From NCBI RefSeq assembly GCF_016595155.1, contig NZ_JAENGP010000001.1, positions 62,001 to 126,000 on the forward strand: DNA of 64,000 nucleotides, read 5' to 3'. Of this stretch, positions 8,935-18,035 are shown piece after piece. Made by a program: the position numbers and the translations under genes. Within the stretch, counting starts at the first letter, position 1; the number at the start of each line of letters is the position of its first letter. Under the pieces are notes generated by a model. It ran no database searches. It had not been told where the DNA came from and saw nothing but the letters and a program-made list of their open reading frames with translations. This DNA comes from Advenella mandrilli (GTDB lineage Bacteria; Pseudomonadota; Gammaproteobacteria; Burkholderiales; Burkholderiaceae_B).

Positions 8935-9010
8935 GTGGCCGTAGCTCAGTTGGTAGAGTCCCGGATTGTGATTCCGGTTGTCGTGGGTTCGAGCCCCATC
9001 GGTCACCCCA
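8935..9010 (+). tRNA. tRNA-His (anticodon GTG)
   Basis: A full cloverleaf can be drawn. The acceptor stem GTGGCCG pairs with CGGTCAC, the anticodon stem encloses the loop TTGTGAT, and the T-arm carries GGTTCGAGCC. CCA is encoded at 9008-9010. G at 8934 pairs with C73 and is the extra G-1 nucleotide that histidyl-tRNA synthetase requires, so the mature 5' end is probably 8934. Confidence 0.96.
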
Positions 9011-9021
9011 ATAAAAAACAG

Positions 9022-9042
9022 CCGCCTTGTGCGGTTTTTTTT
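9022..9042 (+). terminator. Terminator of tRNA-His
   Basis: The short hairpin CCGC-CTTGT-GCGG is followed by eight T residues, just 11 bp after the tRNA. Confidence 0.75.
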
Positions 9043-9118
9043 CGTCCTTGATTCTTGTGCTTCAGTTACTTGTACAATAAACCGCCAACTAAAAAATAAA
9101 AAATATAAAGATGGCAAT

Positions 9119-9140
9119 CAGGACCCGCTTAGGGGTCCTG
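9119..9140 (-). terminator. Hairpin downstream of fdsA
   Basis: A perfect 8-bp stem (CAGGACCC/GGGTCCTG) with a 6-base loop lies 11 bp after the fdsA stop. On the minus strand a T-rich run follows only about 10 nt later, so it is an imperfect intrinsic terminator. Confidence 0.5.
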
Positions 9141-9150
9141 GGTTCAATGG

Positions 9151-12048
9151 CTATTTTTGCTTCAACAGCAAATCAGTTTGTTCATGCGTACCAGGATCCG
9201 CCAATTTCAAAAAGTCCTGCTGTTTCTTATCGGTGGTAAACCAGTGGTTTTGCCATTCTGATACATAATTTTCCACCTTGCTTATTTGAACTGCCGTTAC
9301 TTTGTACTCGGGGCAGCTGGTCGCCCAATCGGCATTATCGGTCGTAATGACATTGGAGCCGGAAACAGGATGGTGGAAGGTCGTGTAAACAACGCCGGGT
9401 TGTACACGAGTGGACACCTTGGCTTTCATGGCAATTTGTCCGACCCGGCTTGTAATCTGAACGATGTCGTTATCTTCAACTCCCCTGTCTGATGCATCAT
9501 GAGGATGGATTTCCAGCAAATCTTCTTCATGCCAGACAGTATTGCTGGTTCGACGCGTTTGTGCGCCTACATTGTATTGGGTAAGAATACGGCCGGTGGT
9601 AAGAATGAGCGGGAAGCGTTTGTTGGTGCGCTCGTTTGTGGGGATATATTTGGTAGGTACAAAGGTTCCTTTTCCATGAGGGAAACTCTCGATATGCATA
9701 ATCGGCGTTCCTTCTGGGTTTTGGGGGTTGCAGGGCCATTGAACACTGCCACCCATTTTCTCGATATGGGCATAGCTGATCGAGGCGAAGGTGGGGGTCA
9801 GGCGCGCAATTTCATCCATGATGTCGCTAGGGCTTTCGTATTGCATGGGGTAACCCAGGGCATTTGACAAGGCCTGGGTTATTTCCCAATCAGCCATGCC
9901 AGACTTGGGACGCATGACTTTTCTAATGCGCGAAATACGGCGCTCGGCATTGGTAAATGTCCCGTCTTTTTCCAGAAAAGAAGCGCCAGGTAAAAAAACA
10001 TGGGCATATTTGGCCGTTTCATTCAGGAACAGGTCCTGGACAATCAGGCATTCCAGGTTGGCTAAAGCGGCTTCTACATGTTGCGTATTGGGGTCTGACT
10101 GTAAAATGTCCTCTCCCTGGCAATACAGGCCTTTGAATGAGCCACTGATGGCCGCATTGAACATATTGGGAATGCGCAAGCCCGGGTTTGCGTCAAGCTT
10201 GACCTCCCAGGCTTGTTCAAACTGGTTGCGGGTTGCCGTATCGGATACGTGGCGGTAACCGGGAAATTCATGGGGAAATGAACCCATGTCACAAGATCCC
10301 TGTACGTTATTCTGGCCCCGTAAGGGGTTGACGCCAACGCCACTCAGGCCAATATTGCCAGTGATCATGGCCAGGTTGGCAATGGCCATGACGGCGGTTG
10401 AACCCTGGCTATGTTCGGTGACACCCAAGCCGTAATAAATGGCAGCCTTGCCACCCGTGGCAAACAGGCGTGCCGCCTCACGGATGGTTTGGGCTGGAAC
10501 CCCGGTTATCGTGGCGGCTGATTCTGGTGAATTTTCATCAAGCAAGACAAATTCAAGCCACTCTTTAAAGGTTTCCGAATCACAACGTTCGGCGATAAAC
10601 GCTTTGTTTTGGATGTTTTCAGAAATGATGGTATGCGCAAAGGCATTAAGCATGGCCACATTGGTACCGGGTGTTAAAGGCAGGTGATAATCGGCCTTGG
10701 CATGTGCCGTGGATACCAATGAGATGGTTCTTGGATCAATAACAATGAGTTTTGCGCCCTGGCGCAATCGTTTCTTTAAGCGTGATCCGAACACGGGGTG
10801 GGCATCAGTCGGATTAGCACCAATGATAAGGATCACATCACTATCGGCAACGGACTCAAACGTTTGCGTACCCGCTGACTCCCCCAGCGTTTGTTTTAAG
10901 CCAAATCCGGTGGGTGAATGGCAAACTCGGGCACAGGTGTCAATATTGTTATTGCCCATAGCCGCCCGCACGGTTTTCTGCACTAAATAGACTTCTTCAT
11001 TTGAACAACGGGATGAAGAGATGGCGCCTACCGAGTTTTGTCCATATTTGGCCTGTATGCGTTTTATTTCGCTGGCGGCATAATTGATGGCTTCTTCCCA
11101 GGATACTTGACGCCAGGGCTCATTGATTGATGACCGGATCATGGGTGTAGTGATACGGTCTGAATGGGTGGCATAGCCCCAGGCAAAGCGGCCTTTGACG
11201 CAGGCATGACCTTCGTTGGCTTTGCCATCTTTCCATGGCGTCATTCGGACCAGCTCTTCGCCCTTAAGCTCTGCCTTAAGGCCGCAGCCAACGCCACAGT
11301 AAGCACAGGTTGTTATCACGGCATGATTGGGCTGACCCATCTCTATGACACTATTATCCATGAGTGCGCCTGTTGGGCAGGCTGTGACACAGGCGCCACA
11401 AGAGACACAGTCGCTGTCTTTGAAATTCGTGTTTAACCCAGTGCTGATTTGAGATTCAAGCCCTCTGCCATCGACCGTTAAGGCAAACGTGCCCTGTGTT
11501 TCTTCACAGGATCTGACGCAGCGATTGCAGACAATGCATAAGTCGGGGTTAAAGGTAAAGTAGGGGTTTGAATTGTCGACGGTTTTATTGGCCTGTTTTT
11601 TATCATAACCCTCAAACCGGACCTGCCTGAGTCCAACCTGGCCTGCGGTGTCCTGCAGTTCGCAATCTCCATTTGCCGAACAGGTCAGGCAATCCAGGGG
11701 ATGCTCGGAAATATAGAGCTCCATGACATTGCGTCGTAAATCGGCAAGGCGTTTGTTTTCAGTTATCACCACCATACCTTCCTCTGCCAGGGTGGTGCAT
11801 GAGGCGGGGTATCCTCTGCGTCCTTCTATCTGGACCAGGCAAAGCCGGCAGGAACCAAAGGGTTCCAAAGAGTCGGTAGCGCATAATTTTGGGATAGCCA
11901 GGCCCAGCATCGAGGCGGCGCGCATGATGGAGGTGCCTTTCGGGACATGAATGGTGTGCCCGTCTATTTGAAGGCTGACTTCGTTGATATTATTGGTGAT
12001 GGCCGGGGTGCCAAAATCCGTATCGCGCTTGAGGACCGTTTCTAACAT
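9151..12048 (-). CDS. fdsA: NAD-dependent formate dehydrogenase, alpha (molybdopterin) subunit
   Basis: The catalytic subunit of soluble NAD-linked formate dehydrogenase; it oxidises formate to CO2 at a bis-MGD molybdenum centre. The 965-residue product starts at 12048, where AAGGA precedes ATG; a longer reading to 12174 would overlap fdsB and lacks support. In order it shows an N-terminal [2Fe-2S] domain (Cys56, 67, 70, 84), a His/Cys cluster region (HPLDCLTCSANGDC), two further [4Fe-4S] sets (CIVCNRCVRSC, CVSCGACVTAC), CAYCGVGC, and the active-site Cys-His pair in ARVCHSPTG. A C-terminal dinucleotide-binding barrel completes it. It ends the leftward fdsGBA operon, 35 bp after fdsB. No fdsC or fdsD follows. 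Confidence 0.93.
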   Translation of the reverse strand: MLETVLKRDTDFGTPAITNNINEVSLQIDGHTIHVPKGTSIMRAASMLGLAIPKLCATDSLEPFGSCRLCLVQIEGRRGYPASCTTLAEEGMVVITENKRLADLRRNVMELYISEHPLDCLTCSANGDCELQDTAGQVGLRQVRFEGYDKKQANKTVDNSNPYFTFNPDLCIVCNRCVRSCEETQGTFALTVDGRGLESQISTGLNTNFKDSDCVSCGACVTACPTGALMDNSVIEMGQPNHAVITTCAYCGVGCGLKAELKGEELVRMTPWKDGKANEGHACVKGRFAWGYATHSDRITTPMIRSSINEPWRQVSWEEAINYAASEIKRIQAKYGQNSVGAISSSRCSNEEVYLVQKTVRAAMGNNNIDTCARVCHSPTGFGLKQTLGESAGTQTFESVADSDVILIIGANPTDAHPVFGSRLKKRLRQGAKLIVIDPRTISLVSTAHAKADYHLPLTPGTNVAMLNAFAHTIISENIQNKAFIAERCDSETFKEWLEFVLLDENSPESAATITGVPAQTIREAARLFATGGKAAIYYGLGVTEHSQGSTAVMAIANLAMITGNIGLSGVGVNPLRGQNNVQGSCDMGSFPHEFPGYRHVSDTATRNQFEQAWEVKLDANPGLRIPNMFNAAISGSFKGLYCQGEDILQSDPNTQHVEAALANLECLIVQDLFLNETAKYAHVFLPGASFLEKDGTFTNAERRISRIRKVMRPKSGMADWEITQALSNALGYPMQYESPSDIMDEIARLTPTFASISYAHIEKMGGSVQWPCNPQNPEGTPIMHIESFPHGKGTFVPTKYIPTNERTNKRFPLILTTGRILTQYNVGAQTRRTSNTVWHEEDLLEIHPHDASDRGVEDNDIVQITSRVGQIAMKAKVSTRVQPGVVYTTFHHPVSGSNVITTDNADWATSCPEYKVTAVQISKVENYVSEWQNHWFTTDKKQQDFLKLADPGTHEQTDLLLKQK

Positions 12049-12083
12049 TATCCTTGTCTCCTGGAAACTTGTGTTTTTATATT

Positions 12084-13634
12084 TTAAAGTTGCACTTTTT
12101 CTTTTATGAAGTCTTGCGGATATTTGTTGATGGCCGACATGACAGGGTATGGCGCCATACCACCCAGGGCACATAAAGAACCGGCAATCATGGTGTCACA
12201 TAATTCTTCCAAGAGAGCCAGATTTTCTTTTGTCTGAATACCCTTGCGGATTTTTACAATGGTTTCCACGCCGCGCTTTGATCCAATGCGACAGGGGGTG
12301 CATTTTCCACAGGACTCATGGGCACAGAACGCCATGGCATATTCAGCCATTTCAGCCATGTCAACATTCTCGCTGAAAGCAACAATACCGCCATGACCGA
12401 CCATGGCACCAATTTTTGAATATGCCTCATAATCTAGGGGGGTATTCCATTCATTTTCAGATAAATACGCCCCTAGCGGCCCGCCAACCTGGACGGCTTT
12501 CAGGGCCAGTCCATCCTCACTGCCGCCACCGTAATCGTAGAGCAATTCGTTTAAACTAACCCCAAAGGATTTTTCAACCAGGCCGCCGCGTTTGATATTG
12601 CCGGCCAGTTGGAAAGCCAGGGTTCCGTAAGACTTGCCGCTGCCAAAGTTTTTATAAAAATCTGCGCCTTTGGCGAGAATGACAGGAATGGTGGCAAGTG
12701 AAACCACGTTGTTGACAACGGTCGGCATGCCCATAAAACCCTTGATGGCAGGCAACGGCGGCTTGTACCGGATAACGCCGCGTTTGCCTTCCAGGCTTTC
12801 AAGCAGTGACGTTTCCTCGCCACAGATATAAGCACCTGCTCCTTTTCTGACGTCCAGTTCAAAAGAGAAGCCGGAGCCTAAAATGTTGGTGCCCAAATAT
12901 TGGTGTTCAGTGGCAATGGCAATGGCTTTTTGCAAGGTGTCAATGGCGATGGGGTATTCTGAGCGCACATAAATATAGCCTTTGCTGGCATTAACTGCCA
13001 GGCCGGCAATGATCATTCCTTCAATTAAGGAAAAAGGATCACCCTCCATGAGAATTCTGTCTGAGAAAGTGCCAGAGTCGCCTTCATCGGCATTGGCAAC
13101 AATGTATTTTTGCTGGCCTTGTGCCTGCCGGACGGTATTCCATTTGATGCCGGTTGGAAACGCGGCACCACCACGCCCTCGCAGGCCAGACTCGGTGACG
13201 GTGTTGATGATGGCTTCATCATTGAGGGTCAGGGCTTTTAATAAGCCTTGCCAGCCGCCCTGGTTGGCATAGTCCTGAATGTTTAAGGGGTCAATGATGC
13301 CCACTCGCTTAAACGTTAGCCTTTCCTGGTTTTTAAGGTAAGGAATGTCGTTGGTCAAACCGTGTGACAAGGGGTGATCGTGGCCAAAGAGCCATCCTGA
13401 TTTGAATAAACCAGGCAGATCCTCAAGTGTGACCGGGCCATAGCTCATGCGGCCTTTGGGGGTTTGTATTTCAACCAGGGGCTCTAACCATAAAAGACCT
13501 CTGCTGCCATTGCGGATAATATCAACGTTAATATTCTGTTCTAACGCCATTTGTTGAATGGGGGCGACCAACTCGTTGGCACCTACGGCGACGGCCGCTG
13601 AATCCATGGGGATATATATTTTTACCCTTTGCAT
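12084..13634 (-). CDS. fdsB: NAD-dependent formate dehydrogenase, beta (NuoF-like) subunit
   Basis: The diaphorase subunit that carries FMN and a [4Fe-4S] cluster and passes electrons from FdsA to NAD+. Of its 516 residues, the first about 120 form a thioredoxin-like extension usual for FdsB. The NuoF-like part has the FMN motif GRGGAAFPTGIKW, the NADH motif GAGAYICGEETSLLESLEG and the cluster motif ESCGKCTPCRIGSKRG. It overlaps the 3' end of fdsG by 13 bp, which implies translational coupling. Confidence 0.94.
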   Translation of the reverse strand: MQRVKIYIPMDSAAVAVGANELVAPIQQMALEQNINVDIIRNGSRGLLWLEPLVEIQTPKGRMSYGPVTLEDLPGLFKSGWLFGHDHPLSHGLTNDIPYLKNQERLTFKRVGIIDPLNIQDYANQGGWQGLLKALTLNDEAIINTVTESGLRGRGGAAFPTGIKWNTVRQAQGQQKYIVANADEGDSGTFSDRILMEGDPFSLIEGMIIAGLAVNASKGYIYVRSEYPIAIDTLQKAIAIATEHQYLGTNILGSGFSFELDVRKGAGAYICGEETSLLESLEGKRGVIRYKPPLPAIKGFMGMPTVVNNVVSLATIPVILAKGADFYKNFGSGKSYGTLAFQLAGNIKRGGLVEKSFGVSLNELLYDYGGGSEDGLALKAVQVGGPLGAYLSENEWNTPLDYEAYSKIGAMVGHGGIVAFSENVDMAEMAEYAMAFCAHESCGKCTPCRIGSKRGVETIVKIRKGIQTKENLALLEELCDTMIAGSLCALGGMAPYPVMSAINKYPQDFIKEKVQL

Positions 13635-14101
13635 GCGGCCACTCCTTGAATTTTTGCCTTGATTTTTTCAAGGGTAATGCGAGCTAGCGGTTGTTGATTG
13701 ACGGCGACGGCAGGGCCTTGGGCGCATAAGCCAAGACAATAAACCGGTTCCAGGGTGGCATTCGGCCATTCGGTGTGAAGCATTTCTTTTACTGCTTGCT
13801 CAACTTCTTTTGAACCCCGCGCCTGACAGGCTTCGGCCTGGCAAAACTCAATATGAATATCGCCACAGGCTTGCGTTCTGAAGTGTTTGTAAAAACTGAT
13901 CACGCCAAAGATTTCGGCACTGGAACGATTGATCGCCTGAGCGATGGGGGCGATCAAGTTTTCAGGGATATAGCCGATATGGTCTTGAACGGCATGCAAG
14001 ATGGGCAAGAGGTTTCCCTCTTTGTGTTGGTGTTCTTCCAGTATTTGGTTTAATAGTTGGCCGTGCGTGTGCCGGGGCTCATGAAGGGTAGCCGGTTGCA
14101 T
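13622..14101 (-). CDS. fdsG: NAD-dependent formate dehydrogenase, gamma (NuoE-like) subunit
   Basis: A 159-residue [2Fe-2S] subunit of the soluble formate dehydrogenase, homologous to NuoE. The four cluster cysteines are visible in CQAEACQARG and YCLGLCAQGPA. The N-terminal helical part (HQHKEGNLLPILHAVQDHIG) is typical of the family. It is the first gene of the leftward operon, with GGATGAG before the ATG and an AT-rich promoter region upstream. Confidence 0.93.
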   Translation of the reverse strand: MQPATLHEPRHTHGQLLNQILEEHQHKEGNLLPILHAVQDHIGYIPENLIAPIAQAINRSSAEIFGVISFYKHFRTQACGDIHIEFCQAEACQARGSKEVEQAVKEMLHTEWPNATLEPVYCLGLCAQGPAVAVNQQPLARITLEKIKAKIQGVAACKG

Positions 14102-14425
14102 GTCTCATCCTTTGTAATGCTTATTTATAATGTTTTCAAATTCGCATAGGCATTATGCAGTTCATGTTTGTTTTGTTTGCCGCCACGATTTAAGTATAGT
14201 AAATGTCTATGCTTATGATAAACAAGATTAATGTTGAATTACAAGTGATAGATTTTTATATATCGTTGAAAATAACTCACTTGTTTTGAATGCTGGTGGC
14301 AGCAAAACGGGTTTTTTGTTCAGAAGATGCGTATTAGTGGATGATTTGCTCCCACGCAGGAGCATGGGAGCCAGAACGAAACCTGGCCTCGTTCACATGC
14401 TCCCGCGTGGGAATGCGTAGTCTTA
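14102..14425. other. fds promoter region plus REP-like palindromes
   Basis: No gene is seen. On the minus strand a TATACT hexamer (near 14195-14200) is a plausible -10 for fdsG, with no clear -35. The part next to mutS (14348-14416) carries palindromes described separately, which may also help end the mutS transcript. Confidence 0.4.
14348..14416. repeat. REP-like palindromic element (copy 1)
   Basis: Two imperfect palindromes are built from GCTCCCACGCAGG/CATGGGAGC and GCTCCCGCGTGGGAATGC units. Close relatives occur at 22194-22223 (inverted) and 59880-59903, always between genes, so this is a small dispersed repeat family. Confidence 0.65.
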
Positions 14426-17077
14426 TTATTTCTGCCCAAAAAGATTACGCAGTTTATATAAGGCATCCAACGCTTCACGCGGGCTCAGGCTGTCAGGATC
14501 AAGATCATTAATGGCGTCGCGCAGGGCCTGTAGCTCAAGCTGGTCATCGCTGGCCTGGTCATTAGCCGGGGCGGTTTCGGCAAATAAATCCAGTTGTGCG
14601 GTGTTGCTGGCCTGGTTTTCAAGGCGTTCCAGTTCACGCTTGGCCTGGCGGATAACCGCAGCGGGAATGCCGGCTCGCTGGGCGACCTGGATTCCGTAGC
14701 TGCGGCTGGCGGGGCCTTCCTGGACTTCATGTAAAAACACAATGCCACCGGGTGATTCTGCCGCGGCCAGATGAACGTTAACGGCGGCCTCGTTTTGCTC
14801 GGGCAGGCGGGTAATTTCAAAATAGTGGGTGGCAAACAGGGTGAGTGCCTGGTTGTGGGTTAACAGGCGGCAGGCAATTGACCAGGCCAAAGACAGGCCA
14901 TCATAGGTCGAGGTGCCACGCCCGATCTCATCCATCAGCACCAGGCTGTGTGGTGTGCTGGCGGCAAGAATGGCCGCAGCTTCGGTCATTTCCATCATGA
15001 AGGTAGAGCGGCCACCGGCCAGGTCATCGGCAGCGCCAATGCGGGTGAAAATACGGTCTATCGTGCCAATGCGGGCAGACTGTGCCGGTACGAAACTGCC
15101 CATGCGGGCCAGCAAAACAATCAGGGCAATTTGCCGCATGTAAGTGGATTTACCCCCCATGTTGGGGCCGGTAATCAGCAGCATGCGCCGGTTGGGGTTC
15201 ATCTGGCAACTGTTGGGGGTAAAGCGTTCTATGGTGCGTTCAACCACCGGATGGCGGCCACCTTCAATCTCAATAATGGGTGCTTCGCATAATTCAGGGG
15301 CCACCCAGTCATTGTTGCGGGCATGTTGCGCCAGCGATAAGTACACATCAATTTCAGAAATGGCCTGGGCGCATTGCTGCAGCACCGGTACGGCCTGGGT
15401 CAATTCTTCCACCAACTGTTCATACAGCCATTTTTCCCGGCTTAATGAGCGGTCTTTGGCAGACAGGACCTTGTCTTCCCAGGACTTTAGTTCGGGGGTA
15501 ATGTAGCGTTCGACGTTTTTAAGGGTCTGGCGACGACGGTAATCGGCAGGGACTTTGTCAATCTGTCCTTTGGATACTTCAAGAAAAAATCCATGTACCC
15601 GGTTGTACTCAACCCGCAAGTTGGCAATGCCGGTGCGGGTGCGTTCCCTGGCTTCCAGTTCCAGCAGATAGGCGCCATTGTCACTGGCCAGGGTACGCAA
15701 CTCGTCAAGTTCGGCATCAAAGCCGGGGGCAATCACGCCACCTTCACGAATAAGTGCAGCGGGTTCCGCATCAATGGCCTGGTGCAGGCGGTGTTGCAAG
15801 GCCGGGTCTATGGCCAGGGCTGCAAAGAGCGTTTCCATGCGCGGGGTAGAGGCAATATGCTCGTTGAGCAACTGGTGCAAATCGGGCAGACGGGCCAGGG
15901 CATCGCGCAGGCTGGCCAGCTCGCGGGGGCGAACCGATTGCAGGGCAATCCGGGTGGCAATGCGTTCCAGGTCGGGAAATGATTTGAATAACTGGTTGAT
16001 TTTTTCCAGTACGATGGCCGGGTGCAAGGGGCTGTCAGATCTACCCAGCAGGAAAGCCTGCACGCAGGCCTGTCTGGCCGCAACCGCTTCATTGGCGCGT
16101 AGCGGGTGGTGCAGCCAGCGGCGTAGCAGGCGGCTACCCATGGGGGTTTCGCAGGCATCCAGTAAAGAAAACAGGGTTGGGCTTTCTTCACCACTAATGG
16201 TTTCTGTAATTTCCAGGTTTTTGCGGGTTACCGGGTCTAGCACCAGGTAATCGCTGGCCTGGTCAACGCTAATGCCCTGCACATGGGACAACGACTGGGT
16301 TTGTGTTCTTTCGGTGTAACGCAACAGGGCACCGGCAGCGGTGACTGCCGAAGGCATATCGTGAATACCAAAACTGGCCAGGGAATCAACACCAAAATGC
16401 TGGCATAGCAAGGCGTTGCCTTCGTTCTGGTCAAAGTGCCAGTCTGCGGTGGTGCTTAAGGTGCCTTGCCAGCTGGTTTCTGGCTGGAAAGAGTCGGCAT
16501 GCACGATTTCGGCTGGGGCAATTCGGTGGATCTCGGAATCCAGCGAAGCTATATCGCATTCGGTAAGGCGAAACTCACCACTGGCCAGGTTCAGCCATGC
16601 CAGGCCATATTTGGGCTGGCGGCCTTTATGAGGCAGGTAAATGGCCATTAACGGACGGTCAGACTTGGACGGCAGCAGGGTTTCATCGGTCAGGGTGCCG
16701 GGCGTCACGATACGGACGATTTTGCGTTCAACCGGGCCTTTGCTGGTGGCCGGGTCGCCCACCTGTTCACAAATGGCCACCGATTCGCCCATGGCAACCA
16801 GGCGTGCCAGATACTGTTCCATGGCGTGAACCGGTACACCTGCCATGGGAATCGGCTCGCCATTGGACGTGCCGCGTTTGGTCAGGGTCAGATTCAGCAG
16901 GCGTGCCGTTTTAATGGCATCGTCGTAGAACATTTCATAAAAATCGCCCATGCGATAAAACAGCAATATTGAGCCTGCTTCTTCTTTAAGGGCATGATAT
17001 TGCTGCATCATGGGCGTGTGGCCGGCAAAACGGTTACTGTCCGTTTGGGATTTGGATAATGGGGGTTTTGTACTCAT
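14426..17077 (-). CDS. mutS: DNA mismatch repair protein MutS
   Basis: Recognises mismatches and small loops and recruits MutL using ATP. At 883 residues it is of full MutS1 length. The N-terminal mismatch-binding Phe-x-Glu is in [11 protein letters not shown], the P-loop GPNMGGKST lies near residues 637-645, and the Walker B/signature [13 protein letters not shown] near 711. The C-terminus ends in a [13 protein letters not shown] dimerisation-type helix. It follows an AEC-family carrier by 6 bp and amn further up, so these three leftward genes form one transcription unit. Confidence 0.97.
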   Translation of the reverse strand: MSTKPPLSKSQTDSNRFAGHTPMMQQYHALKEEAGSILLFYRMGDFYEMFYDDAIKTARLLNLTLTKRGTSNGEPIPMAGVPVHAMEQYLARLVAMGESVAICEQVGDPATSKGPVERKIVRIVTPGTLTDETLLPSKSDRPLMAIYLPHKGRQPKYGLAWLNLASGEFRLTECDIASLDSEIHRIAPAEIVHADSFQPETSWQGTLSTTADWHFDQNEGNALLCQHFGVDSLASFGIHDMPSAVTAAGALLRYTERTQTQSLSHVQGISVDQASDYLVLDPVTRKNLEITETISGEESPTLFSLLDACETPMGSRLLRRWLHHPLRANEAVAARQACVQAFLLGRSDSPLHPAIVLEKINQLFKSFPDLERIATRIALQSVRPRELASLRDALARLPDLHQLLNEHIASTPRMETLFAALAIDPALQHRLHQAIDAEPAALIREGGVIAPGFDAELDELRTLASDNGAYLLELEARERTRTGIANLRVEYNRVHGFFLEVSKGQIDKVPADYRRRQTLKNVERYITPELKSWEDKVLSAKDRSLSREKWLYEQLVEELTQAVPVLQQCAQAISEIDVYLSLAQHARNNDWVAPELCEAPIIEIEGGRHPVVERTIERFTPNSCQMNPNRRMLLITGPNMGGKSTYMRQIALIVLLARMGSFVPAQSARIGTIDRIFTRIGAADDLAGGRSTFMMEMTEAAAILAASTPHSLVLMDEIGRGTSTYDGLSLAWSIACRLLTHNQALTLFATHYFEITRLPEQNEAAVNVHLAAAESPGGIVFLHEVQEGPASRSYGIQVAQRAGIPAAVIRQAKRELERLENQASNTAQLDLFAETAPANDQASDDQLELQALRDAINDLDPDSLSPREALDALYKLRNLFGQK

Positions 17078-17083
17078 AGGGGG

Positions 17084-18019
17084 TTATTGTAGCGGTTGAA
17101 ACCAGGAAATAAGCAATGAAATGGTGAGTACCGAGATGACTGTAGACAGGAAAATGCTTTGTGAAACCAGTTTGCTGTCTTGCTTGTACAGGGTTGCCAG
17201 CATGAAGGGGCCGGTGCCGGTTGGCAGGGCGGCCAGCAGAATGGCGGCTTGCTGGTAAACCAGTGGCATATCAAAAACGTAAAACACCAGAAGTGCCGTA
17301 AAGGCGGGCAAGAACAACAGTTTCAAGGTAAGCACGGTTGCCGTGCCGGTTTGTAGACCCTTATTGGGGGTTTGTGCCAGAAACAGCCCAATGGTTACCA
17401 GTGCACAGGGACTTGCCGAAGCACCCAGCAGGCGGGTGAATTCCAGTAGTGGTGCAGGAATGCTGAAAGGGGTTGCTGCCACCAAACCGCCCAGAACCGG
17501 TGCGGCAATAAGTGGATTTTTAGCCAGGGAAAGGGCGGTTTTGCGCAGGGTCTTACTTAATTTGGGTGAAGACTGTACCCCAAACTCAATAAAAACAATG
17601 GCCATTGCAAACAGCACGCAGGCGGTTAATATCATGGAGATGATGGCTGGTATCAGTCCTTCCGGCCCAAACACAAGGGCGCATAAAGGAAGGCCCATAT
17701 AACCAGTATTGCTGTATGAGGCGCTTAGACTGTTAATGCTGCGATTGGCCAGTGGGGTTGTTTTTTTTTGCCAAGCCAGATAAACAAGAAAGACAATCAG
17801 CATGGCGCCCATGGAGGCGGCAATGAAGCCTGGCTGGTACAGGTCTTGCCAGGGCGTGGTGGCCATGGCCTGAAATAGCAGCGCAGGCAGGGCCAGCCAC
17901 ACCACATAAAGATTCAGGTGGTGGGTGGCGTCATGACTGAGTATTTTCTTTTTTGCAGCCAGATAACCGATCAGGATCAGGGCAAAAATCGGTATTACCG
18001 CATTGACAACTGCCGTCAA
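17084..18019 (-). CDS. AEC-family transporter (auxin efflux carrier superfamily)
   Basis: A 311-residue inner-membrane protein with about ten hydrophobic segments, of the AEC family that includes malonate and malate carriers. The second half has the family's repeat-like pattern (TGYMGLPLCALVFG, then PTGTGPFMLATLY). The start is a TTG at 18019, with AAGGAA upstream; no ATG fits. It is sandwiched between amn and mutS on the same strand. The substrate cannot be told. Confidence 0.82.
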   Translation of the reverse strand: MTAVVNAVIPIFALILIGYLAAKKKILSHDATHHLNLYVVWLALPALLFQAMATTPWQDLYQPGFIAASMGAMLIVFLVYLAWQKKTTPLANRSINSLSASYSNTGYMGLPLCALVFGPEGLIPAIISMILTACVLFAMAIVFIEFGVQSSPKLSKTLRKTALSLAKNPLIAAPVLGGLVAATPFSIPAPLLEFTRLLGASASPCALVTIGLFLAQTPNKGLQTGTATVLTLKLLFLPAFTALLVFYVFDMPLVYQQAAILLAALPTGTGPFMLATLYKQDSKLVSQSIFLSTVISVLTISLLISWFQPLQ

Positions 18020-18035
18020 GCTGAAAATTCCTTGC

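Noticed and set aside
12049-12174. Longer fdsA start at 12174
   Set aside because: It would overlap fdsB, adds residues unlike any FdsA, and a good ribosome-binding site stands before 12048.
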